The notes below the pieces were generated by a model, which was given only the letters and a program-made list of their open reading frames with translations, was not told the origin of the DNA and made no database searches. Source: Gemmatimonadaceae bacterium (lineage in GTDB: Bacteria; Gemmatimonadota; Gemmatimonadetes; Gemmatimonadales; Gemmatimonadaceae). From it: a DNA stretch of 7,947 nt. The position numbers and the translations under genes were made by a program. Below are positions 1 to 6,169 of this stretch, in pieces; the first letter of the stretch is position 1, and every line of letters starts with the position of its first letter. Location: positions 1 through 7,947 of the forward strand of contig JACDHQ010000076.1 of NCBI GenBank assembly GCA_013820975.1, given 5' to 3'.

Positions 1-573
1 GGGCAGGAGACGGCGGTGGCGGAGATCCTCACCGATGCTGGCGTGCGGGTGCTCGATGGCGAGGGGATCGAGGTGCACGGCGTGGGGTTCGCCGGGGTCC
101 GCGGCTTCTGCGGGGGGTTCGGTCGCGGTGCCCTCGGCGCCTGGGGCGAGCGGGTCATCAAGCTGTTCGTGCACGAAGCCATCGAGGAAGCGCTCAAGCT
201 CGAGAGCGCGCTCGCAAAGCTCACCACGGCGAGCCGCATCGCCGTCCTGCACTATGCACCAATCCAGCAGACGGTCGAGGGCGAACCGGTCGAGATCTTT
301 CCCTTCCTGGGATCGAGCCGGCTCGAGGAGCCGCTGAACAGGTACCCGGTGAGCGCCGTCTTTCATGGCCATGCGCACCGCGGCACCCACGAGGGGCGCA
401 CGACCAGCGGGACGCCGGTGTACAACGTCGCACTTCCCCTGCTCGAGCAACAGTTTCCCGACCGGCCGCCATTCAAGCTGTTCGAGGTGCCCCGCGTGCC
501 GGGACACGCCGAGGGGCATGCCGACCGTCGCACCGTTGGTGGCGGCGGCCGGCGGGCTACCGATCGGGGCTAG
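1..573 (+). CDS. Metallophosphoesterase, C-terminal part (5' end outside window)
   Basis: The reading frame is open from base 1, so the GTG at 16 is probably an internal valine and the true start lies upstream. About 190 residues are visible. The calcineurin-like phosphoesterase signature is its C-terminal half: a His in HYAP (bases 250-258) and the metal-binding GHAH (367-378), followed by a short strand (PVYNVALPLL) usual for the end of this fold. The N-terminal DxH, GD and GNHD metal-binding motifs would lie just before the window. Such enzymes hydrolyse phosphomono- or diesters using a two-metal centre; the substrate cannot be told from this fragment. A Gly/Arg-rich, low-complexity tail of about 25 residues follows the fold. 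It is the only plus-strand gene, and its TAG stop lies in a CTAG shared with the converging gene. The family is fairly certain, the specific function unknown. Confidence 0.85.
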   Translation, partial: GQETAVAEILTDAGVRVLDGEGIEVHGVGFAGVRGFCGGFGRGALGAWGERVIKLFVHEAIEEALKLESALAKLTTASRIAVLHYAPIQQTVEGEPVEIFPFLGSSRLEEPLNRYPVSAVFHGHAHRGTHEGRTTSGTPVYNVALPLLEQQFPDRPPFKLFEVPRVPGHAEGHADRRTVGGGGRRATDRG

Positions 574-1304
574 TCGCGCTCGGCGAGCCGCTTGAACTTC
601 TTCAACCCGTCGGCAATGCGGTTGGCCGGGTTGCTGCCGAGCAGCTTCGCGACGGCCATCCCGGCGCGACCGCCTGGCGGGACCCACTCGAACACCAGCC
701 GGACTTCGGTGGCGTTCGTGCCTCGCTGGCGACGAAAGTGGACCGACCCTGCGTTCTTGATGTCGGGATTCGCCACCGACTTCCACGCGATCAGCGAATC
801 GGGCACTTCGTTGATCACCTCGGCCACCCACTCGATCGAAGTGCCGGCCGGGCCCTTCGCCTTCCAGCGCGCGCGGCGGCCATCGATCGGATGCACCTCC
901 TCGAGCCAGGTCATGAACCGCGGCAGGTTGAGCGGATCCTTCCAGAGGGCGTAGAGCTCAGCAGGCGCCCGATTCACCGTGATGCTGCGCTCGACCTTGA
1001 CCGCGTCGCTCGCGCGGAAGGCCGCGGCGGGCGACGTCGGGGTGCTACCGTCGCCGTCGGCATCGTCGGCGGTGCTCACCGAGAGCGCCGTGTACAGGGG
1101 GCAGCGTGCCGTTGCGCCACGATGGACGAGTGCTGCACCGAGCAGCGCCAGGATCGTCCCCCCGGCATCGCGTCGGTCGAGTCCGTAGACCGCCAGCGCG
1201 CTGCCCGCGAGGACGGACGCCCAGCGCTCGGGACGACCGACATTCGCGGGCCTGCCTGCAGTGGTGCGCGGGACGCGCCGCGGACCGGAGATCGCCAGTG
1301 TCAT
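570..1304 (-). CDS. DUF2892 + SRPBCC (polyketide cyclase/dehydrase-like) membrane protein
   Basis: This 244-residue protein has two parts. Residues about 21-78 resemble a DUF2892 (YgaP-type) membrane hairpin: NVGRPER, two hydrophobic helices (about 28-42 and 50-64), then a CPLY motif (68-71). Residues about 103-243 form an SRPBCC (START/Bet v1-like) domain, beginning VERSITVNRAP with the typical L/F-rich 'WKDPLNLPRFMTWLEEV' segment. An acidic, Ser/Pro linker (79-100) joins them. The arrangement matches the uncharacterised membrane protein group COG5637. SRPBCC folds bind hydrophobic ligands in a deep cavity; no ligand or catalytic role can be read here, so 'cyclase' is only a fold name. The ATG at 1304 is preceded by GAGG at 9 bases spacing. 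It lies 14 bases after its homologous neighbour, as the probable last gene of the operon, and converges on the metallophosphoesterase gene. Confidence 0.9.
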   Translation of the reverse strand: MTLAISGPRRVPRTTAGRPANVGRPERWASVLAGSALAVYGLDRRDAGGTILALLGAALVHRGATARCPLYTALSVSTADDADGDGSTPTSPAAAFRASDAVKVERSITVNRAPAELYALWKDPLNLPRFMTWLEEVHPIDGRRARWKAKGPAGTSIEWVAEVINEVPDSLIAWKSVANPDIKNAGSVHFRRQRGTNATEVRLVFEWVPPGGRAGMAVAKLLGSNPANRIADGLKKFKRLAERD

Positions 1305-1313
1305 GAGAGGTGC

Positions 1314-1317
1314 CTCG
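1314..1317 (-). promoter_or_regulatory. Ribosome binding site of the last SRPBCC gene
   Basis: GAGG on the minus strand, 9 bases before the ATG at 1304. It falls in the 14-base gap after the upstream stop codon (1321-1319) and supports that start. It is the only well-placed Shine-Dalgarno-like site I found in front of a minus-strand gene in this window. Confidence 0.55.
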
Positions 1318-1318
1318 A

Positions 1319-2029
1319 TCAGTCAGGAGTCGAGTGGTCGGGAAGCGGGTGCGACGGAATCCGGTCGTAGAACCCGGGCTGCCCGGCGCGGTGCATCGCC
1401 TCCTCGATCCGCCCGATCGCGGCGCGTACGCGCCGCTCGAGGCGTGAGATCAGCGGGCGGAGTGCGCGCGCCGCCTCGACCGTCCGCGGGAAATAATGCA
1501 CCGAGACATCGACGCGTGTCGCATGGTCGTCCACGGCATGGAAGCGGGCCGTGCCCGAACTTTCCACGGGGCCGCGCCCGGTGCTCTCCCACGCGATCAC
1601 GCGCTTGGGAACGTACTTCGTCACGATCACGTCCCACTCGAGCAGCACGCCGTTTCGTCCGAGCACGCGCCATCGCGAGCGCCCGTCGTCGAAGTCCTCG
1701 ACGCTGTGCAGCATGCCGCCAAGGAGCGGAAAGTGCTCGAAGTTGCGGAAGAACGCGAAGACTTCGCCCACAGGCCGCTCGACGATGATGCTGCCCTCGA
1801 CGTCGATCGGCCGCGCCGCGTCGGCCACACGCCGCACGCGCGGGGTGAGCCGCGGTGCCACGATCGATGCGAGCAATCCGGCGCCGGCGATCCCGACAGC
1901 CATCCCACCGAGCCCGCGCCGGCGCGCTCCGTACGCGATCATGGCGCCGGCGAGCGCCATTCCGCCGGCGACCCGGTCGGTGAGGTCGTGCGAGGCGCTG
2001 GGGGCTTCCGGGAGGGGGGGGAGGGTCAT
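1319..2029 (-). CDS. Membrane-anchored SRPBCC domain protein
   Basis: A 236-residue protein. I place the start at the ATG at 2029 rather than at the longer possible start at 2077, because 2029 gives the four-base ATGA overlap with the aminotransferase stop and the longer N-terminus would sit inside that gene. After a proline-rich start (MTLPPLPEAPS) come two glycine/alanine-rich hydrophobic segments (about 21-35 and 41-59), then an SRPBCC domain (about 77-213) opening with VEGSIIVERPVGEVFAFFRN. The domain aligns along its length with that of the next gene, e.g. RSRWRVLGRNG/RARWKAKGPAG and VIAWES/LIAWKS. The N-terminal hairpin lacks the CPLY motif of its partner. The first codons contain eight consecutive C bases. 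The cavity ligand and function are unknown; a membrane-associated role is inferred only from the helices. Confidence 0.88.
   Translation of the reverse strand: MTLPPLPEAPSASHDLTDRVAGGMALAGAMIAYGARRRGLGGMAVGIAGAGLLASIVAPRLTPRVRRVADAARPIDVEGSIIVERPVGEVFAFFRNFEHFPLLGGMLHSVEDFDDGRSRWRVLGRNGVLLEWDVIVTKYVPKRVIAWESTGRGPVESSGTARFHAVDDHATRVDVSVHYFPRTVEAARALRPLISRLERRVRAAIGRIEEAMHRAGQPGFYDRIPSHPLPDHSTPD
2000..2025 (+). other. Putative G-quadruplex motif at a start codon
   Basis: On the plus strand there are four G tracts: 2000-2004 (5), 2010-2012 (3), 2014-2021 (8) and 2023-2025 (3), separated by loops of 5, 1 and 1 bases. This satisfies the usual G3+N1-7 pattern. It lies on the template strand of the SRPBCC gene, directly after its ATG (2029-2027), and produces a C8 run in codons 3-6 of the mRNA. 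Folding is inferred from the pattern only. Confidence 0.5.
2026..2029 (-). promoter_or_regulatory. ATGA stop/start overlap (translational coupling)
   Basis: On the minus strand ATGA holds the start ATG of the SRPBCC gene (2029-2027) and the stop TGA of the aminotransferase (2028-2026). I see no Shine-Dalgarno sequence before this ATG, so re-initiation by the terminating ribosome is the likely mode of translation. Confidence 0.7.
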
Positions 2030-3162
2030 GCGCCCATGGGGTCGCAAAGGGAGTGCCTGACGTTCTTGTCCAGGCACTCGAGCGCGGCCAGCCCGTCGGT
2101 TCGCCCAAGGCCTATCCGAAAGTGCGGCCCCGGGCTACCGAACAGCGTGCCCGGGAGAAGCAGCACTCCTTCCGAGGCGATCAGCTGGTCGATCCAGCCC
2201 TCCAGGTCGGCCTCGGCATCGCGAAGGCGCGGGAACGCCACGGCGCCGGCCCGTGGCGGCACCCACTCCATATGGTCGGCGTGCCGCCCGACCAGCTCGC
2301 CGAATTTCACCATGTTGGCCTGTACGATGGTGCGGCTGCGCTCGAGGATCGTCGCTCGCGCGCGAAGTGCCATCAACGCGAGCACTTCGCTTGGCGCCGC
2401 ACTGCAGATCGTCGTGTAATCCTTCAGGGCCGCTACCCGCTCCCGGAGGGCAGCATCCCTGGTCGCGATCCATCCGATGCGCAGCCCCGCCAGAGCAAAC
2501 GACTTCGACATCACGCCGATGCTCGCGCTGCGCTCGCCGAGTGATGCCGCGGCGGGAAGCATGTCCCGCGGGTCATGCTCGAGGAAGCGGTAGACTTCGT
2601 CCGACAGGAGCGTGATGCCGCGCGCCTCGCAGAGCGCCACCAGCGCGAGCAGCTCCGCCTGCGGCAATTGTGCGCCGGTGGGATTGTGGGGAAAGTTGAT
2701 CGCGACGACCCGCGTTTCCGGCCGCATCGCCGACTGGACCTCCGCCACGTCGAGCTGCCACCCTTCCTCGTGACGCAGCTCGACGAGGGAGACCGCGGCG
2801 CCGATCGACCGCGCCACCTCGTGCAGCGACTGGTACGCCGGCCATACCACGACGGCATGATCCCCCGGCTCCACGAGCGCGTGCATCGTGAGGAAGATGG
2901 CCTCCTCCGCGCCGGCGCACACGATGACGTCGTCCACGTCGAGGTCATCGAGGTCGGCGATCTCCTGCCGGAGCAGGGGCAGCCCGGCGGACTCCGTGTA
3001 GCCGAGGGTGAGTCGGCTCCACAGCGCGGCTGTCTCCTCGTCCGCCAGCGCGAGCAGCTCCGTCAGCGCGAGCCCCTGGACGTCGGACGCGGCAAGGTTG
3101 TGCCGCACCGAGAACTCGTGTCGGGCGAAATATCGCTCGAGGCCGAACGGCTGGAGCCGCAT
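2026..3162 (-). CDS. Class I/II PLP-dependent aminotransferase
   Basis: A 378-residue fold-type I PLP enzyme, presumably cytoplasmic. Landmarks in order: LGYTES (53-58), cofactor-phosphate loop GAEEAI (84-89), aromatic YQSL region near 110, NFPHNPTG (156-163, with Asn160), SDEVYR (187-192, with Asp188 and Tyr191), the Schiff-base lysine Lys220 in MSKSFALAGLRIGW, and Arg349 in HFRIGLGR for the substrate carboxylate. All catalytic positions are present, so it should be active. I cannot assign the amino donor or acceptor. The N-terminus (LERYFARHEF, then a TELLALADEE stretch) recalls the group that includes capreomycidine-synthase-like proteins, but that is not evidence for that reaction. I chose the ATG at 3162, which overlaps the ackA stop by one base as TGATG. 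A longer in-frame start at 3336 would add 58 Arg-rich residues lying entirely within ackA, so I reject it. Confidence 0.93.
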   Translation of the reverse strand: MRLQPFGLERYFARHEFSVRHNLAASDVQGLALTELLALADEETAALWSRLTLGYTESAGLPLLRQEIADLDDLDVDDVIVCAGAEEAIFLTMHALVEPGDHAVVVWPAYQSLHEVARSIGAAVSLVELRHEEGWQLDVAEVQSAMRPETRVVAINFPHNPTGAQLPQAELLALVALCEARGITLLSDEVYRFLEHDPRDMLPAAASLGERSASIGVMSKSFALAGLRIGWIATRDAALRERVAALKDYTTICSAAPSEVLALMALRARATILERSRTIVQANMVKFGELVGRHADHMEWVPPRAGAVAFPRLRDAEADLEGWIDQLIASEGVLLLPGTLFGSPGPHFRIGLGRTDGLAALECLDKNVRHSLCDPMGA

Positions 3163-3164
3163 CA
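3160..3164 (-). promoter_or_regulatory. TGATG stop/start overlap, ackA to aminotransferase
   Basis: On the minus strand the ackA stop TGA (3164-3162) shares one base with the aminotransferase ATG (3162-3160). This indicates one mRNA with coupled translation and decides the aminotransferase start. No strong Shine-Dalgarno sequence lies in the preceding ackA codons. Confidence 0.7.
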
Positions 3165-4406
3165 GTAGCGCGACTCGAGTCCCTGCACGACACGCACGGT
3201 GTCGCGTGCGATCAGGAGCTCCTCGTCCGTCGGCACGACCCACACCTCGACTCGCGACCCGTCGGTGCTGATGCGGCCTTCGCGGCCACCGACCATCGCA
3301 TCGTTCAGCCGCGGGTCGAGCTCGATGCCCATCCACCGCAGCTCTTCGCAGATCATCGCCCGCACCGGGGCCGCGTTCTCGCCGATGCCCCCGGCGAAGC
3401 AGATCGCATCGGTGCCGTCCATCGCGGCGAGATAGCTGCCGATGTACTTCCGGGCGCGATAGGCGAACAGCTCGATCGCGAGCCAGGCCCGCCGGTCGTC
3501 GTGCTCATCTGCCTCGGCAAGCAGCTCCCGCATGTCGTTCGTGAGCCCGCTGACGCCGAGCAGCCCGGATTGCTTGTTGAGCATGTTCTCGACCTCCGGG
3601 GGGGACAGCCCCTCCTTGCCGCCGATGAAGTCGATGATCGCGGGGTCGATGTCGCCCGAGCGCGTCCCCATCACCAGCCCTTCCAGCGGGGTGAACCCCA
3701 TCGAGGTGTCGATGGAGATGCCCCCCTTGATCGCGCACGCCGAGCAGCCGTTGCCCAGGTGCAGGGCGATGATGTTGGTGGCCTCCCGGGTCCGCCCCGT
3801 CAGCCCGCGATAGCGGTGGCTGATGTAGCGGTACGAGGTGCCGTGAAAGCCGTAGCGACGCACGCGATAGCGTCGGTACAGCTGGTACGGCAGCGCGTAC
3901 AGGTACGCATGCTCGGGGAGCGACGTGTGGAAGGCGGTGTCGAACACGGCAACCTGCGGCACCCCGGCACCGAGTGCGGCGCGCGTCGCGTGGATGCCGC
4001 GGAGGTTGTGGGGATTGTGCAGGGGCGCGAGGTCGATCACGTCCTCGATGCCCTGCAGGACGGCGTCGTCGATGAGCACCGAGCGCCGGAATGCCTCACC
4101 GCCGTGTGCGACGCGGTGTCCGACTCCCTCGATCTCTGCGACGCGCGTGACCCCGGTCTCCGATGCCGGATCCACCAGCCAGCGCAGCAGGAAGTCGATG
4201 GCCGCGCGCTGGTCCCGGAGGGGGGCGGTACCACGCGACGACTGTCCATCTGCCTTCCGGATCGTGAACACGGCTTCACCGCCGATCCGTTCGATCATTC
4301 CGCGGGCAATCCGCTCGTCGCTGTCGCTCGCCATCGCCTCGGCATCGGTGCGGACGAGCTGGAACTTGAGGGTCGACGAGCCGGCGTTCAGGACGAGGAC
4401 GTTCAT
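3162..4406 (-). CDS. ackA: Acetate kinase
   Basis: A 414-residue ASKHA-fold kinase (family norm about 400) catalysing acetate + ATP = acetyl phosphate + ADP in the cytoplasm. The N-terminal signature NAGSSTLKF (7-15) follows directly on the ATG, fixing the start. Active-site residues known from the Methanosarcina enzyme are recognisable: Asn7, Arg98 (GHRVAHGG), Asp156 (FDTAFH), His188 (GFHGTSY), His216 (HLGNG), Arg249 (GTRSGDIDP), the AGGIGEN loop (338-344) and Glu396 (PTDEELLIARDT). Nothing appears truncated. A phosphotransacetylase gene (pta), the usual partner, is absent from the window, so its metabolic direction (acetate activation or ATP-yielding overflow) cannot be told. Related propionate or butyrate kinases share the motifs, but acetate kinase is by far the best fit. 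It starts one base after the sodC stop and overlaps the aminotransferase by one base. Confidence 0.97.
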   Translation of the reverse strand: MNVLVLNAGSSTLKFQLVRTDAEAMASDSDERIARGMIERIGGEAVFTIRKADGQSSRGTAPLRDQRAAIDFLLRWLVDPASETGVTRVAEIEGVGHRVAHGGEAFRRSVLIDDAVLQGIEDVIDLAPLHNPHNLRGIHATRAALGAGVPQVAVFDTAFHTSLPEHAYLYALPYQLYRRYRVRRYGFHGTSYRYISHRYRGLTGRTREATNIIALHLGNGCSACAIKGGISIDTSMGFTPLEGLVMGTRSGDIDPAIIDFIGGKEGLSPPEVENMLNKQSGLLGVSGLTNDMRELLAEADEHDDRRAWLAIELFAYRARKYIGSYLAAMDGTDAICFAGGIGENAAPVRAMICEELRWMGIELDPRLNDAMVGGREGRISTDGSRVEVWVVPTDEELLIARDTVRVVQGLESRY

Positions 4407-4410
4407 GTCA
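4404..4410 (-). promoter_or_regulatory. TGACATG junction, sodC to ackA
   Basis: On the minus strand the sodC stop TGA (4410-4408) is separated by a single C from the ackA ATG (4406-4404). A GGAG lies 15 bases before the ATG, rather far for a normal ribosome binding site, so coupled translation is likely. Confidence 0.6.
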
Positions 4411-4950
4411 GCCGCTGATCACTCCACACGCGATGCGGTCGCCAGAATTGCCGGCCGGGTCGGTGGTGTAGTCATCGGCTGCGGCGTGGATCACGAGCGC
4501 CGATCCGTCATTCTCGACCAACCCTTCCGATCCGCGCAGCCGCACGTCCGGAAGCGTGAGGTCGAAGGTGAGGGTGCCGCCCTGGGGGACGTGCAGGTTG
4601 GGCAGGTCGCCGGCGTGATGACCATCAGGACTCCGGAATCCATGCCGCTTGCTGCGCGGGTTGTGGTGCCCGCCGGCCGCGGCGAAGCTCGGTGTGCACT
4701 GACCGGTCTCGTGAACGTGGATCGCATGCGTGCCGCTCCCGATCCCATTCAGCGACCCCGTGACGAGCAATCCGATCGACGTCTCGGTGAAGGTGGCGGA
4801 TCCGACCGTGGCGCCGGCTGCGTTGCGCAGTGTGGCCGTTGCGGTGCCGGTGCCTACCTGCGAGCTGCTGCCGCCGCCGAGCATGCCGCAACCCGAGAGG
4901 ACGGCGAAGGCGAGGGCGGCCGCACTGCGGCGGAGGAGTGTAAGGCGCAT
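4408..4950 (-). CDS. sodC: Cu/Zn superoxide dismutase, periplasmic lipoprotein
   Basis: A 180-residue protein that should dismute superoxide to O2 and H2O2 in the periplasm. The N-terminus is a lipoprotein signal: Arg7-Arg8, a hydrophobic stretch (10-18), then lipobox LSGC with Cys21 as the lipid-modified residue, followed by a Gly/Ser tether. The SOD domain has all metal ligands in order: copper His78 and His80 (HVHETGQC), bridging His95 (GGHHNP), zinc His103 (KRHGF), His112 and Asp115 (HHAGDLPN), and copper His155 (VIHAAADD). The disulfide pair is Cys85 and Cys175, and Arg172 (GDRIACG) matches the substrate-guiding arginine. The same frame is open upstream into purK, but the signal peptide sets the start at the ATG at 4950. 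No clear Shine-Dalgarno precedes it. An 86-base gap separates it from purK, and ackA follows one base after its stop. Confidence 0.96.
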   Translation of the reverse strand: MRLTLLRRSAAALAFAVLSGCGMLGGGSSSQVGTGTATATLRNAAGATVGSATFTETSIGLLVTGSLNGIGSGTHAIHVHETGQCTPSFAAAGGHHNPRSKRHGFRSPDGHHAGDLPNLHVPQGGTLTFDLTLPDVRLRGSEGLVENDGSALVIHAAADDYTTDPAGNSGDRIACGVISG

Positions 4951-5036
4951 GATTTGATGGACTTGAGGCGACGGCGTCGCGGTGATCGTTGCACGGACCT
5001 CGATCCCACGGCAAGTCTCGGGCGCGCGGCCCGCTT
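4951..5036 (-). promoter_or_regulatory. purK-sodC intergenic gap, possible weak promoter
   Basis: This 86-base gap is the only sizeable break in the minus-strand run from purE to the last SRPBCC gene, so it is the likeliest site for a separate promoter for the sodC group. The best pair I can find is TTGCCG followed about 18 bases later by AACGAT, a poor match to the sigma-70 -10 box. No operator or riboswitch is evident. Read-through from purK remains equally possible. Confidence 0.25.
5019..5033 (-). terminator. Short GC hairpin after purK, no U tract
   Basis: Minus-strand CGGGC (5033-5029), loop CGCGC, GCCCG (5023-5019) forms a 5 bp stem four bases after the purK stop. There is no following run of U, so it is at most an attenuating or mRNA-end-protecting hairpin; in DNA this GC-rich it may be chance. 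Confidence 0.2.
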
Positions 5037-6167
5037 CTACAGGCTCGACAGGGCTTCCTTCGCGCGGGCGAGCGCCTCGTCCGTCGTTGCACCGATCGCC
5101 GAGATGTGCCCCATCTTCCGCCCCGCTCGCGCCCCCGGCTTGCCGTACAGGTGGACGCGCGCGTGCCGGGTGGCGAGCGCGGCATCGAAGCGCGGCGGCG
5201 CATCCTTCAGCCACACGTCGCCGAACAAGTTGACGATCGCACCGGGAGTCACGGTATCGGTCGCCCCGAGCGGAAGGTCGCACACCGCGCGAACCAGCTG
5301 CTCGAACTGGCTGGTGGCGCTCGCCGCCTCGGATGTGTGATAGGAATTGTGCGGCCGGGGCGCGAGCTCGTTCACCAGTAGCGCCCCGTCGGTCGTGACA
5401 AACATCTCCACCGCGAGAATCCCCTCGAGCCCGATCGTCTCGGCGATCCCCTCGGCGAGGTCGCTGGCGGCGCGAGCCAGCGCAGGATCTACGGGGGCGG
5501 GCAGCACCGACCACGCGAGCACCTGGTTCTCGTGGTGGTTGAGCGCCGGCGGATACGCCGCCAGCGCGCCGGACGGCGAGCGCGCGACGAGCACGGAAAT
5601 CTCCATCGCGAGGTCCAACCCGCGCTCGGCGACGCTCGCACGCGCAGCAAGGTCGCGCCATGCAGCAGCGGCACCGTCCCCTCGCTCGAGCCGCACCTGG
5701 CCGCGGCCGTCGTAGCCGCCATGGTTGGCCTTCACGAACAATGGAGTGCCGAAGTCCGCCGCCGCGCCCTCGAGGTCGGAGACGGTGCGGACCTCACGGT
5801 AGTCGCCGAGCGGAAAGCCGTTGCGGCGCAGCCACGCCTTTTGGCGCGAGCGGTCGCGGATGATCTCGAGCACCGCCGGTCCGGGACGAACAGGTGCGAA
5901 GCGCTCCGCTGCAGCCAGGCTGTCGCGGCCGATCTGCTCGATCTCGAGCGTCACCACGTCGCAGTGGCGCGCGAAGTCGGCCGCCGCGTCGGCATCGTCG
6001 AAGCGGGCAGCGACCACGCGGTCCACCACGCCGCGGGCGGCACAGTCCGCACCCGGGTCGAGGACGTGCACGTGGTAGCCGAGCGTGCGCGCGGCCATCG
6101 CCGTCATGCGCCCCAGCTGCCCGCCGCCGAAGATGCCGATCGTCGCGCCAGGCAGGATGGGCGGCAT
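5037..6167 (-). CDS. purK: 5-(carboxyamino)imidazole ribonucleotide synthase
   Basis: A 376-residue ATP-grasp enzyme that carboxylates AIR with bicarbonate and ATP to N5-CAIR, the step before PurE in purine synthesis. In order: the N-terminal nucleotide-binding motif GIFGGGQLGRMTAMAA (11-26), VLDP (35-38), TLEIEQIG (73-80), RSRQKAWLRRNG (106-117), ATP-grasp glycine loop HGGYDGRGQ (149-157), AMEISVLVAR (187-196), VEMFV (253-257), NELAPRPHNS (266-275) and SQFEQLVRAV (286-295). I start it at the ATG at 6167, which overlaps the purE stop as TGATG and stands nine codons before the GIFGGGQLG motif; the longer start at 6230 would lie inside purE. One oddity: the usual HNSGH reads HNSYH here (Tyr276). 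Length and order are otherwise normal and the enzyme should be active. Confidence 0.96.
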   Translation of the reverse strand: MPPILPGATIGIFGGGQLGRMTAMAARTLGYHVHVLDPGADCAARGVVDRVVAARFDDADAAADFARHCDVVTLEIEQIGRDSLAAAERFAPVRPGPAVLEIIRDRSRQKAWLRRNGFPLGDYREVRTVSDLEGAAADFGTPLFVKANHGGYDGRGQVRLERGDGAAAAWRDLAARASVAERGLDLAMEISVLVARSPSGALAAYPPALNHHENQVLAWSVLPAPVDPALARAASDLAEGIAETIGLEGILAVEMFVTTDGALLVNELAPRPHNSYHTSEAASATSQFEQLVRAVCDLPLGATDTVTPGAIVNLFGDVWLKDAPPRFDAALATRHARVHLYGKPGARAGRKMGHISAIGATTDEALARAKEALSSL

Positions 6168-6169
6168 CA
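6165..6169 (-). promoter_or_regulatory. TGATG stop/start overlap, purE to purK
   Basis: The purE stop TGA (6169-6167) and the purK ATG (6167-6165) share one base on the minus strand. No Shine-Dalgarno is apparent before this ATG, so purK translation is probably coupled to purE, which would keep the two enzymes in step. Confidence 0.7.

Noticed and set aside
1496..2419. Plus-strand open frame of 307 codons opposite the SRPBCC gene and the aminotransferase
   Set aside because: Shadow of two well-supported minus-strand genes; the translation shows no domain I can recognise.
3163..3336. 58-residue N-terminal extension of the aminotransferase
   Set aside because: It is Arg-rich, lies wholly inside ackA, and the start at 3162 gives a classic TGATG overlap and the family-like N-terminus.
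4213..4231. Second G-rich stretch (ggaggggggcgg) considered as a G-quadruplex
   Set aside because: There is only one long G tract with short G pairs beside it; it does not meet the four-tract pattern.
3501..4418. Plus-strand open frame of 305 codons opposite ackA
   Set aside because: It mirrors the codon pattern of ackA on the other strand; no motif, no ribosome binding site and low-complexity composition.
3925..5340. Plus-strand open frame of 471 codons across ackA, sodC and purK
   Set aside because: It runs antisense to three genes with unmistakable family motifs, its translation is Arg/Ser/Ala-rich without any recognisable domain, and long antisense frames are expected at this GC content.
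4951..5661. Extended N-terminus of sodC reaching into purK
   Set aside because: The extension is antisense-like, low-complexity and overlaps purK in another frame, whereas the ATG at 4950 opens a proper lipoprotein signal peptide.
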